From CAVXWV01 sp963695415 (GTDB lineage Bacteria; Chloroflexota; Anaerolineae; Anaerolineales; UBA4823), in the NCBI GenBank assembly GCA_963695415.1, contig CAVOGL010000009.1:115176-179175 (forward strand): 64,000 bases of DNA, given 5' to 3'. The translations under genes were made by a program, and so were the position numbers. The stretch's first letter is position 1, and each line of letters begins with the position of its first letter. Under the pieces are notes generated by a model. It was not told the DNA's origin and searched no databases. It saw only the letters and a program-made list of their open reading frames with translations. Positions 26,568 through 35,696 of the stretch are shown piece after piece.

Positions 26568-26638
26568 AAGTATGATCTCGACTGAAAAATATTTTTCGAG
26601 GGATCCATGAGATCCTGATCCTTATTGCTGGAAACGAA

Positions 26639-27976
26639 TCAATTATGATGTTCTGATTTGACCTGATCGAGCCAGTGGATGATTGGCAGACCTGCTTCAG
26701 GAATGTGCGTTTCTAAGGCTTTCTTATAGGATGCCAGGTAATGGGGAAGCAAATTGCCCGGGATGTTTTGGTTCTCGAGCATGGTTTTCACCCATCCAAG
26801 CTCGGAATTTAAAAATCGCATATCGCCCAGGATTAATCCTGCCCGGATATTGTTGGCGAGAAATTTATTGGTGGCTTCCAGATTTTGTGCCATTATCCTG
26901 TCGGAGTGGAACTGTTCCCATAAATAAGCCTCGATCAATGATTGACTTTCAGTAAACTCAGAAAGGGCATTTTTGTAGCCAGCAGATACGCCTTCTACTA
27001 CTTTCAGTACGGGTTTCTGGATGATTAGACGTTCAATTTCATGTACTGCGGACCCGAGGTTTTCTCCCAGGAAATGTCCTGGGATACGTTCGCGTAGGCC
27101 TGGCAGATGGTTGAAGATTAAACCACCATAACCCAATGGTATTTTATGTTCCTGCAAGAATTGTGCAACATCATACAAACTGGCTGCTGTAATGAGTTGT
27201 TGGGCGGTATAGACTATTAATGCTGGCTGTGTTGATGTGATGGTTTTTCCCAGTTCTGTGAGTGGTACATTGGCTCCCAGATAGACTACATTGTAACCAC
27301 GATGCCTTAGAAATAGTGACAGCATGAGTTGAGAGAAGAAATGATCCTCACCTGGCGGGCAGCCGATGAGAATCTTTTCTTTGTGAGTAGGTGCTGGTGC
27401 AGCGGCATACAACGCATCCAGTTTCCTTACAGCTAAAGACGAAGCAAAATGTTCCTGCTGCACAGTTCTTTCACCTGCGTACCATAAGCTGCCGATCTCT
27501 GATAGTCCTTTACTGAGGATTTCCAGGCAGACTGTTTCCAGAGAGTAACGCGCAAATGCCTGCGCCAGAATGTTCTCCGCACGTGATTCGTCGAATGAAG
27601 AGCAAGCTGCGATCCAGCTCTCTCTCATCTCTTCCAGTGTCTCTCCCGAGATCAATTCTGTGCTGGTGTAAGTTTCCTTGATATCCTCCGTGGGTAGAGC
27701 AAGGAACGGATCCTGTCCGGATTCCTCGATTCTCCGCCAAAGGTCAACCGCCCGATTGATTCGCAAGCCCTCAGCCTGGCGCGCCTGAAGCCATTTGATG
27801 GTCTCGACATCAAATTGCGAGTAAAGACGGTGACCACCTGAGGTCCGTTGCGGAACTGGCAGCCCATAACGTCTTTCCCAGGCACGCAAGGCATCTGCCT
27901 TGATACCGGTTTCACGCAGGACGACATTTAAATTGTAGGTTGGTAATTTACTTGGTATGGGCACTTCCATCTCCAT
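26639..27976 (-). CDS. CarH/LitR-like MerR regulator with a cobalamin-binding domain
   Basis: The 445-residue protein joins a MerR helix-turn-helix (about 14-70, LRAWERRYGLPVPQRTSGGH) to a four-helix B12-sensing domain (about 120-190) and a B12-binding Rossmann domain (about 200-320). W165 and E175-H176 (LWYAGERTVQQEHFAS) have the exact W-x9-EH spacing of CarH light sensors. GEDH (210-212) gives the lower-axial histidine motif E-x-H. The residue next to the Trp is Tyr166, where CarH of Thermus has the His that becomes the second ligand after light, so the photochemistry may differ. A C-terminal extension (about 320-445) is unassigned. It heads the light-response cluster and probably represses itself. 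Confidence 0.9.
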   Translation of the reverse strand: MEMEVPIPSKLPTYNLNVVLRETGIKADALRAWERRYGLPVPQRTSGGHRLYSQFDVETIKWLQARQAEGLRINRAVDLWRRIEESGQDPFLALPTEDIKETYTSTELISGETLEEMRESWIAACSSFDESRAENILAQAFARYSLETVCLEILSKGLSEIGSLWYAGERTVQQEHFASSLAVRKLDALYAAAPAPTHKEKILIGCPPGEDHFFSQLMLSLFLRHRGYNVVYLGANVPLTELGKTITSTQPALIVYTAQQLITAASLYDVAQFLQEHKIPLGYGGLIFNHLPGLRERIPGHFLGENLGSAVHEIERLIIQKPVLKVVEGVSAGYKNALSEFTESQSLIEAYLWEQFHSDRIMAQNLEATNKFLANNIRAGLILGDMRFLNSELGWVKTMLENQNIPGNLLPHYLASYKKALETHIPEAGLPIIHWLDQVKSEHHN

Positions 27977-28011
27977 TTTTTTTAATCACAATATTACTTT
28001 GTGTTTCATAA

Positions 28012-28055
28012 TTTATAACCTGAAACTCAATATTTGTCAATATATTGTCGATATA
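28012..28055 (-). promoter_or_regulatory. Promoter and repeat operator upstream of the CarH-like gene
   Basis: On the minus strand TTGACA (28035-28040) and TATAAA (28012-28017) are 17 bases apart. Two 11-base direct repeats (28034-28044 and 28045-28055) overlap the -35 element, and a weaker third core lies 10 bases further on (28027). The core TGTCAATATATTGTC (28035-28049) is identical to the peroxiredoxin site. CarH operators are known to consist of 11-base direct repeats. Confidence 0.75.
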
Positions 28056-28123
28056 TAATTGGGATTAATGCTAAGAAATTAGACAGCTTTTTGGGGATGA
28101 TCGATGTGCCGGTTGGACTTGCG

Positions 28124-28510
28124 TTATGTCGAAAATTTTTTCAACACCTGATATGTTGTGGTGCCTGCCAATCCCTTGAAACTGCGCGCCTGTAACGCCT
28201 GGTCTAAATCTTCGATCAGGTCTTGAGCGTTTTCGAGCCCGATGCTCGCACGAACAATCCCCTCCCCCGTCCACTCTCTGAGGCGTTTCTTCTGTATGTC
28301 TGAATAGAAGGGCATGGCATCGATATATAGATCTGAGGGGTAATAGAAAAGCAAGCTGTGGGCATGACCTAAAGATGTGGCGTACGAGAATAATTTGATT
28401 TTTTCTGCAAAGGTGATGGCAGCGTTTAATCCGTTTTTGAGCTGAAAGGCGATCATCCCGCCATAGGCAGACATTTGTTTTTTAGCCAGTTCATGGTGGG
28501 GGTGGCTTGT
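28124..28510 (-). pseudogene. C-terminal remnant of a Cys/Met-metabolism PLP-dependent lyase
   Basis: The fragment of about 128 codons matches the last third of cystathionine gamma-synthase/methionine gamma-lyase family enzymes: SHPHHELAKKQMSAYGGMIA, then FAEKIKLFSYATSLGHAHSL and VRASIGLENAQDLIEDLDQA. Full enzymes are about 400 residues. The N-terminal two thirds with the PLP lysine are absent. At about 28500-28510 the sequence runs straight into the truncated membrane gene upstream, so one deletion appears to have fused the two. Confidence 0.8.
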
Positions 28511-29195
28511 CAAACCCGGATAACAAGAAACCGGTTCTCAACGGGCTTGTCCCTGAATATATTCCCCAGCGATAACCGGCTATGAATAGCACGATGAACG
28601 AAATTGCTATGGAGACGGTGACCGCTAGTTCTAGGTTAAAGCGCAGAACCAACAAAGGAATTAAAGATGGAATCACAGCGAGGATCGCAACCAACACATG
28701 ACCCAGCACGACGGAGAGATCATCCTTTTTTAAGCGAATTCCCTGCGGTTTACTTTTGGCTAAAAGGTCGAGAACATTCCTGTAAAAAACCTGGCGATCG
28801 CCCTCTTCGGTGATGGGTTCGAGTAAATAATCCATGTCATCGGCGATCAATTCCAGTGCTTCTTCTTCCGTGCCAGCAGACTGGATCTCCTTAAGCAGGC
28901 GGTGCCGTTCTTCTCTGGCTAAATAGGAAGTCAGCGCATACATCATGCCGTCGATAATCCCCCAGGCTAAAATTGCACCCATCGCGCTGACGATCAACTC
29001 GTTCATCATCTGGGATGTGATGGGCTGTTCAAGGGTATCCCTCAACCAGATGAACTTGAATGCCAGGGTGAAGATCAGGAACACCATGATACTGAATACG
29101 CCCTCGGACAACCCATCGATGGGATCGATCAAGTTCACTAGGAAGTTGACCCGGGGCACAGCACGCTTCCTGGAATGGAGAGCTGTTCTTTTCAT
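28491..29195 (-). CDS. VIT1/CCC1-like membrane protein, C-terminus apparently truncated
   Basis: The 234-residue protein has an N-terminal PIDGLSEGVFSIMVFLIFTL segment and GAILAWGIIDGMMYALTSYL, which resembles vacuolar iron transporter relatives, then a soluble helical part (about 95-150) and two C-terminal membrane helices (IPSLIPLLVLRF and AISFIVLFIAGYRWG). It ends abruptly with GFDKPPPP, which does not look like a natural end after a helix-loop. The same bases are read in another frame as the start of the PLP-lyase remnant, so the last helix was probably lost in that deletion. The family call is tentative. Confidence 0.5.
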   Translation of the reverse strand: MKRTALHSRKRAVPRVNFLVNLIDPIDGLSEGVFSIMVFLIFTLAFKFIWLRDTLEQPITSQMMNELIVSAMGAILAWGIIDGMMYALTSYLAREERHRLLKEIQSAGTEEEALELIADDMDYLLEPITEEGDRQVFYRNVLDLLAKSKPQGIRLKKDDLSVVLGHVLVAILAVIPSLIPLLVLRFNLELAVTVSIAISFIVLFIAGYRWGIYSGTSPLRTGFLLSGFDKPPPP

Positions 29196-29314
29196 CTGGG
29201 CTCCACCAAGAAGAAGAACAGGCTGCCGAGCGGGGAATTCAAAGGTATCATAAGAACAGTCAGTGTGGTCATTTTTTCTCTATTAAAGAAATACCTGTAC
29301 TAAATACCGAGTTT

Positions 29315-30094
29315 TTATGGTGTCAGGATCAGCTTCTGTTGCAGGTTAATCAGGGCTTTCTGCGGGATCTGTAGCAGGCCTACATTCGATCGATCCATAT
29401 CGAAGATCACCAGAAAAACGACCGACACAATCAACACCACCAGGATCAGGGCAATGAAATTGTGTTTTTCACGATAACTGTCGTACACCCCGATCAGGAC
29501 CATAGTCATTAATCCGACAAGATACAGCCCCAGTACCATGATCGGAGGGACACGGTAACCCAGTTCAGCGTTGAGACGTTCGGTATGGATATCAATCATC
29601 TGGTTCAAAGACGACAAATAGAGGGCAGTGATTGGGTCAGGCTTCGATTTTGCCATTTCTTCAGCCATCAGCCACAGTTCGTCCTGGATCTGTTCCGACC
29701 GGAGAATCGCCGATTGGGTATCGCCTCGATTGAGCGCCTTAAGGCGCAGGTCGACATATTCACGCAGGAGCTCGCGCGACTTCATCCCAACAGGGTCGAC
29801 CAGAGAGCCGGCCCGCAGGTATGTGGTGCCGATCGCGTTGGCTTCCATAACCACCAAATGCCGCCTATGGTTAAAATTCTCCATTGCAATATTGGTGACA
29901 AACGCCAGCAGGAAGCCTAATAGGGCCAGGGCGGCGCCAACCACTGTGCCGACGCCTGCCTCAGCCCTATCTGGCCAGCGCTTCTGAACATGCTTTCCTA
30001 ACCGGAATCCTGCTTCAACAGCCATGAACAAGATAATTACGGTCAGGAGATAAATTAACCAGATCGGCAGCACATCCAATGGTTGATTGAACAT
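29315..30094 (-). CDS. DUF4239-like membrane protein
   Basis: The 259-residue protein has two N-terminal membrane helices (WLIYLLTVIILFMAVEAG and VVGAALALLGFLLAFVT), a cytoplasmic helical part (about 75-180, with ANAIGTTYLRAGSLV) and two C-terminal helices. This layout and the ANAIGTTYLRA motif fit DUF4239. Function is unknown. It sits in a row of four minus-strand membrane genes that are not tightly linked. Confidence 0.72.
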   Translation of the reverse strand: MFNQPLDVLPIWLIYLLTVIILFMAVEAGFRLGKHVQKRWPDRAEAGVGTVVGAALALLGFLLAFVTNIAMENFNHRRHLVVMEANAIGTTYLRAGSLVDPVGMKSRELLREYVDLRLKALNRGDTQSAILRSEQIQDELWLMAEEMAKSKPDPITALYLSSLNQMIDIHTERLNAELGYRVPPIMVLGLYLVGLMTMVLIGVYDSYREKHNFIALILVVLIVSVVFLVIFDMDRSNVGLLQIPQKALINLQQKLILTP

Positions 30095-30169
30095 CTTTTC
30101 ACCTGCTCTTACCGCATCGGCGGTGGTTGATTGACAGCCACATTTTGACCAAAAAGGACGAATCCCTGT

Positions 30170-30841
30170 CTACTGCAACAATCCGCTAACACCCTGGAAA
30201 AAGAACAGAAGACCAAACACAAACGAGACAGTTATAACAATAGGCCGGTTGTACCGGGTCAACCAGGCTGAGATGGACTCCAGGATGGACTTAGATTGCC
30301 CAGGTAAAATCAACCGGACCAGGATGATCAGCAGGAGCAATGATTGCGCCAGGAGAACGTACAACAAGAAAGCTATGATACTGGAAGATTGACCCAGCTG
30401 GGCTTCACTAATCACAGCGATTGCGCTCATGGTAAACACCCAAAACTTACCGCTGATCAAAACAAGACCAGCCCCCATCCCAAATGCCGTGAGAGGTGTT
30501 AAAGTATCCAGCATGACCATCCACTTCGGCGGTGGACCATCAGTATCCTGCTCATTGCTCCACTGCCGGTATGCCGTGATCAGCAGGAGAATACCTAGAA
30601 CGATGAGCAGTGTGGAAACGATTTGACTTTTTCCGCTGGTCTCTCCAGACCCCGAATTAAAAATCAAGCCTAAAATTACCCCCTGTAATAAGCGGATCGC
30701 TGTCATACCAGAGACCAGGCAGATTGCTTTAAACAAACCCTGTCCGGGGCTATTCAACAGCAGGATGAGCATCATGATCTGAAGCGGAACTACAGCGCTA
30801 CCGATAATGAATGGCACTAACGTTAAAATCGTTTCTCCCAT
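30170..30841 (-). CDS. GAP/Sap-type (SfLAP, LysE-like) membrane protein
   Basis: The 223-residue protein has six membrane helices with a first-helix pattern PFIIGSAVVPLQIMMLILLL and a central soluble loop (RQWSNEQDTDGPPPKWMVML). It matches the GAP family, related to mycobacterial Sap/sulfolipid-1-addressing proteins and, more distantly, LysE exporters. It probably helps export a small molecule or lipid. The substrate cannot be told. Confidence 0.65.
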   Translation of the reverse strand: MGETILTLVPFIIGSAVVPLQIMMLILLLNSPGQGLFKAICLVSGMTAIRLLQGVILGLIFNSGSGETSGKSQIVSTLLIVLGILLLITAYRQWSNEQDTDGPPPKWMVMLDTLTPLTAFGMGAGLVLISGKFWVFTMSAIAVISEAQLGQSSSIIAFLLYVLLAQSLLLLIILVRLILPGQSKSILESISAWLTRYNRPIVITVSFVFGLLFFFQGVSGLLQ

Positions 30842-30896
30842 TTAACCCTCGTATTTAGAAATTTCAGAAGCATTCATAGGGAAATCACATGCACAC

Positions 30897-31628
30897 TTAT
30901 CCAAATGCGAGTGACATCAACGCATAAAGCGACAGACCGGCTATGTAAATAATCCCGGCAAATTTGGGCTCCCCTTCCCGGTTAGCTTCGGGTATCATGC
31001 TTTGGGTAACCAGGGTGATCAGAAATCCAGATGCTATGGCGACCAGGAAAAGTCGTGTCTCGAGACCCAGGTAGCGCAACAATCCATAACCCACAATTGC
31101 GCCTCCCATGATGCAAACGATAAACAAAACAGCCAGCAAACTCCGGCTTCTCCTGGGCATGCCCTGATTTTTAGCGGTGGCGATGGTGACGAATGCCAGA
31201 GGTATGGTGCTGATCGATAACCCCAAAGCCAGCAGCAGCCCCGTACGCGGCGTGAGGGTGGACCCGATCCCGATCAAAATCCCATCGATGAAAAGGTCCA
31301 CCAGGATGCCGAAGTAAAGTCCCAGCGATGGCGTACCGACTCCAGAGCCATGGTTGGAACGCAGCAGGCGTTCGGTGAGGTACTCCATGGTCACGAACAG
31401 GATACCGCCCAGGAAGAATCCCAGCACAGCCAAAGGATAAGAGCCGCTGCGGATTGTGGGCGGCATCAGGCTGAAAGCCACCATGGCTGTGATGATACCG
31501 GCGGCAAATTGCAGCGCCGCGCCCACCACGCGGTGGGGCAAATCGACCTTCTCTGCCAGCGGCGCGCCCAGGTAAGTGAGAAATGCTGAAAAGGCGGCTA
31601 TAATTAAGACAAGCAAAAAATCATCCAT
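30897..31628 (-). CDS. ZIP-family-like metal transporter
   Basis: The 243-residue protein has eight likely helices. Helices four and five carry polar residues in the ZIP style (LYFGILVDLFIDGILIGIGS, then LGLSISTIPLAFVTIATA). The canonical HN-HE histidines of ZIP are not present; LVDLFIDG and SISTIPL stand in their place. It may belong to a ZIP-like branch with altered or no zinc selectivity. It starts 90 bases upstream of the disrupted AbgT gene's end. Confidence 0.6.
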   Translation of the reverse strand: MDDFLLVLIIAAFSAFLTYLGAPLAEKVDLPHRVVGAALQFAAGIITAMVAFSLMPPTIRSGSYPLAVLGFFLGGILFVTMEYLTERLLRSNHGSGVGTPSLGLYFGILVDLFIDGILIGIGSTLTPRTGLLLALGLSISTIPLAFVTIATAKNQGMPRRSRSLLAVLFIVCIMGGAIVGYGLLRYLGLETRLFLVAIASGFLITLVTQSMIPEANREGEPKFAGIIYIAGLSLYALMSLAFG

Positions 31629-31720
31629 GACAAACGCTAAGATGCCCCCGGCTGGTTATGAGATCAAAACGGCAGTTGGCGCTGCACATCGCCAGCCGCG
31701 CCTACTGCCGTCGTTTATTG

Positions 31721-33374
31721 CTATGCTCCCACCGGGTATCCGGGTCCCAGCGGTATTCCCAACAAGAACCACAAGATGAGGAAGACCAGCCAGACGACCA
31801 GAACAATGCCGGCTATCGGCAGCATCAGCGCTACCAGCGACCCGACGCCCGCTTTCTTCTGATAACGTTGGGCAAAGACCACGATTACCGGGAAGTACAC
31901 CATCAACGGTGTAAGCGTGTTGATCGGCGAGTTGCCGACACGGTAGGCGGCGAACAATGTCTGCGCCGGCACGCCCAGTTGGATGAAGAGCGGCACGAAG
32001 ATAGGGGCGAAGATCGCCCACTTTGCCAGCGAGCCCGGCATGATGAAATCGAGTAACACGATCACAAGGACGAAGCCGATCAACAGTGGGATCGCCGGAA
32101 TGCCGGCCGCGCCCAACCAGTCCGCCAGCGTGGTGGCAATGAAGCCGGGCAGGTTGGAGTAGTTAAAAATAGGCGATGAACTGGCTGATCATCAGCAGCG
32201 TGAAGATCAGGACGCCCAGACCGGCAAAAGTCTTGACCACCGCGGCAATTACGTCGTTGGGTCCTTTGTACTTACCAACCGCCGAGCCAAAGGCAATGCC
32301 GGGTACTAAGAAGCAGAGCATCACGATAAACAGCAGGCTGTTCATGAAGGGCGTCTGACCGATGATGGAGCCTGTCTCGGGATCGCGCAGCGGCGCGCCC
32401 GGCGGCAAAGTAGCCAGCAGGACGATGCCCAACACGACCAGGAAAGCAATCCCTGCCCGGCGCAGCCCACGGGCTTCCACGGCTGGATCGATTTCGTCGG
32501 CGGCAGCAGCCTGCGCAGGATCGCCTGCTTCCGCCGGGTTATACTTGCCCAGACGCGGCTCGACGACACGCACAATGACGAACCCAACGACCACCGTCAT
32601 CAGGATGGCTGAGGCAGCCTGGAAGAAGTAATCGGCTGTGAGGGAGATCGGCGCACCGCCGGTCAATGCGATGGCTTCGTTGGTGATCTCGAAGAGCATG
32701 GCATCGTTCGGTGTTGGGATCAGGTTCGCCATGAAGACCGCGGCGACACCGCCAAAGCCGGCTGCCAGACCGGCGATCGGGTGCCGTCCGACTGCCAGGA
32801 AGGCTGCCGCGCCCAACGGGATCAGGATCAGGTAGCCTGCATCCGAGGCAACGCTCGCCACCACGCCGATGAAGACGATGATGTAGGCAATCAAGGCACG
32901 CGGGGCAACCTTGACCAACTTGCGGATCAGGGCAGCCATCAGCCCGGCAACTTCAGCCGCGCCTGCGCCCATCATGGCGATAAGCGTGACAGCCAGCGCG
33001 CCGAAGCCCTGGAAGTTCGGAACAAAGGATTCGAAAATAAATCGGATGCCCTCGATACTCAACAGGCTCCTTATGGTGATGGTCTGTTCAATAATTTCGT
33101 ATTCTACATCTTCGGTCCCCACGCCTGACAGGGTGTACTCGCTAACGTCCTCATAAAAGTCGGGGGTCACCTCCACCGGCACCGGCACGGCGATGAGTTC
33201 GGTAACGCTGAGACCCAACAACGATAAAATGGACGATAGGACGATGACACCGATGATCAGGTAAAAGAACATGAGCACCGGATGGGGCACTTTGTTGCCA
33301 ACCCGCTCGACGGTGTTCAGCAGTTTGTCCATGAATGAGGGTTTATCCGGATCGGCTTTAGGATCTGCAGTCAT
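31721..33374 (-). pseudogene. AbgT-family transporter with a one-base frameshift
   Basis: The main frame (33374 down to 32163) begins MTADPKADPDKPSFMDKLLN after GGAGGAAAAC and has AbgT features: RVGNKVPHPVLMFFYLIIG, GVVASVASDAGYLILIPLGA and ANLIPTPNDAMLFEITNE. It stops after QFIAYF at a TAA in a run of five T (minus strand; 32165-32169). One T fewer continues NYSNLPGFIATTLADWLGAA, FIMPGSLAKWAIFAPIFVPL and GNSPINTLTPLMVYFPVIV, the rest of the family. Together this is a typical 500-550 residue AbgT protein, which imports p-aminobenzoyl-glutamate or exports antifolates. The neighbours are peptidases, consistent with dipeptide use. Confidence 0.88.
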
Positions 33375-33426
33375 GTTTTCCTCCAATTATTGATTAATAA
33401 ATTTCGATTGATCCAAGTGAACATGA

Positions 33427-34883
33427 TCAGGAATTACCCCTGAGAAATTCAACCAGCAGGCGAACTCCCACGCCCGTTCCACCCAATGTGTCGTAAGGTT
33501 TAGCCGGTCGGTCGACCCAGGCAGTCCCGGCGATATCCAGATGAATGAAGGGATAATCGCCCACAAAAGCTGCCAGGAATGCACCTGCAGTGATGGAGCC
33601 TGCCGGGCGACCTGCCAGGTTCTTCAGGTCAGCAATCTCGCTCTTCACCATCTGGTGGTACTCCTCCCACAGGGGCAGCTGCCATACCCGCTCACTGCTG
33701 GCATCGCCTGCCTGACTGAGCCTGTCCATCAACGCCTGGTCCGTTCCCATCATCCCGGTGGCATGGGAACCAAGGGCAATGATGATCGCGCCAGTGAGTG
33801 TGGAGAGCTCGACGATGGCGTCAGGCTGGTAGCGTTGGGCATAAAACAAGGCATCCGAAAGGATGATGCGCCCCTCGGCATCGGTGTTGAGCACCTCGAT
33901 CGTTTTTCCGCTTAACGTTTTCACAATATCACCCGGACGGTAAGCGTTGCTGCTGGGCATGTTTTCAGCCGCCGAGACCAGCCCGACGAGGTGCAGCGGG
34001 AGCTTGAGCTCCGCCGCGGCTTGCATAATGCCGAAAACTGCCGCTGCGCCACCCATATCCGATTTCATCGTTTCCATCGCTTCTGCTGGTTTCAGGGATA
34101 GACCGCCTGAATCGAAGGTCAATCCTTTCCCCACCAGGCAGATGGTTTGGGTGTCCTTCCCGGCTTTACCGTATTCCATCACGATGAAGCGCGGCTCGTG
34201 TTCCGAGCCTTTGCCCACTGCCAGGATGCCGCCAAAGCCCTGCTCGATGAGCTGAGCCATGTCCAGCACGGTCACTTTGAGTCCCAGGCGCTGTCCAAGC
34301 CTGACTGCCTCTTCACCCAATTCAGGCGGGTGCATGGCATAGCCGGGTCCATTGACCAGGTCACGGGCGAAATTTACGCCTCGGGCGATCGCCTGACCGA
34401 TTTGCAAACCTTTACGAGCCTGTTCGCCAGATTGGGTAAATACTGTTGCGCGTTCGACATCGAAGGTTTGTTCCTCGCTCAACCCTGTACGGTATCGCCA
34501 GAACCGGTATGCGCCCATCTCCATCCCTTCGGCAAAAGCCTGGGCTGCCACTTCCGCATCCAACGGCAACTCACTATTGACCCCGATCATCACCTCAGCG
34601 ACCAATAACTTGCGCGCTTCCTTTACAGCGATTGCGCTGACCCGGCGGATCGTCTCGGCAGTAGCTTTTCACGTTCTTGCCCAATCCCACCAAGAGCAGC
34701 CGACGCGGCAGCAAGCGCACCGCGCGGATAGAGCAGGAGTGCATCATTGACGCGCCCTTTGAAATCCGCAGGCTCGAGCAAGGCAAGCACCTCCTCAGCC
34801 AGTGGGACATCCTCGAAACAGCCCAACACTGCAAGGTCAGACGCTTGATGCAACACATTGCCACTTTTTACGCTAATTTCCAT
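33427..34883 (-). pseudogene. pepA: Leucyl aminopeptidase (M17) with a one-base frameshift
   Basis: The first part (from the ATG at 34883, site GGGAGATCAAC) is the non-catalytic N-domain: MEISVKSGNVLHQASDLAVL to ALGGIGQEREK. It then leaves the frame near 34665-34676. The other frame continues AETIRRVSAIAVKEARKLLV and has the complete catalytic domain: VGKGLTFDSGGLSLKP, METMKSDMGGAAAVFG, NTDAEGRIILSDAL and the substrate loops near AGAFLAAFVGDYPFIHLDIA. Two Zn or Mn ions would be bound by the Lys, Asp and Glu of these motifs. In total about 485 residues, normal for the family. It would trim N-terminal residues from peptides in the cytoplasm. Confidence 0.9.
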
Positions 34884-34893
34884 GTTGATCTCC

Positions 34894-35664
34894 CTATTTC
34901 CGGTTGAATAATCCAGCCAGGGCGTCATCGCTGGTGCGCAGCTCCAGGACATTCCCTTCGATCAGGTAATTCCCGGCGCTTTGCAGGGCTGCCAGGAATT
35001 GAGTTTCCTGGTCCATCACCCCTTGCGGGTCTTCACACATCATCATCGTATTCGCCAGCGGGCCAATCGTAATCTGGTCGCCATCGAGCTGGAAGGTTCC
35101 CGTGAAATTGTTGCAGCCTGCATTTCCACTCAGGTTGCCATCTTTATCGAATTCCACGGTCAGGGTCGTCCCTTCCACAACCCCAATCACCGCCTGGCTG
35201 CCGTTGTTGAACGCAGTGGCTTCCCAACTACTGCCTGCCAAATCCTGGGATTGGGCTTTGTAAACGGCTAATGTGGCGCCATCTTTACCGCTGAGGGTCA
35301 GTTGATCCCCTTTGACCGCGAAGGTTTCCGCCTCACCCAGCGCTTCAAGGTAAGCGCTCTCCTGGTCCATGATCGCCTGTTCGCACATCATCATCGTCGC
35401 AGCCATCGGCGAGGAAAAGGTGATCTTATTTCCGGAAACTGTGTAAGTGCCACTGTACCGGTTGCAGCCGGACGATCCGCCCACATTGCCGTCGGTGGAA
35501 AACTGGGCCGAGATGCCGGTCCCGGACACAAGCGGCTGACCGTTCAATTCGGTTAGCGCCCAGAAGCTGCCGGTCAGGTCGCCCCCGGACTGGGAACTGG
35601 AAGTGCACGCTGCCAGGACCAATAACAGAACGCATAAAGTTGAGAGCAGCCAAATTTTCTTCAT
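34894..35664 (-). CDS. Lipoprotein with two META (HslJ-like) domains
   Basis: From the ATG at 35664 the protein of 256 residues has a lipoprotein signal (WLLSTLCVLLLVLAAC), so it is anchored by its cysteine. Two similar META domains follow, about residues 30-135 and 145-250. Each has the SSGCNRYSGTY- or NAGCNNFTGTF-type core, a TMMMCE motif and DQE(S/T). In E. coli HslJ this fold is linked to heat and novobiocin tolerance. It lies between two disrupted peptidase genes and is the only gene of this locus that appears whole. Confidence 0.85.
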   Translation of the reverse strand: MKKIWLLSTLCVLLLVLAACTSSSQSGGDLTGSFWALTELNGQPLVSGTGISAQFSTDGNVGGSSGCNRYSGTYTVSGNKITFSSPMAATMMMCEQAIMDQESAYLEALGEAETFAVKGDQLTLSGKDGATLAVYKAQSQDLAGSSWEATAFNNGSQAVIGVVEGTTLTVEFDKDGNLSGNAGCNNFTGTFQLDGDQITIGPLANTMMMCEDPQGVMDQETQFLAALQSAGNYLIEGNVLELRTSDDALAGLFNRK

Positions 35665-35696
35665 TTTTATTCTCCTTATTGATCGAACGGTTGATG

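Noticed and set aside
32160..32175. Programmed frameshifting in the AbgT gene
   Set aside because: Neighbouring genes have similar one-base breaks outside slippery runs, so a common cause such as error or decay is more likely.
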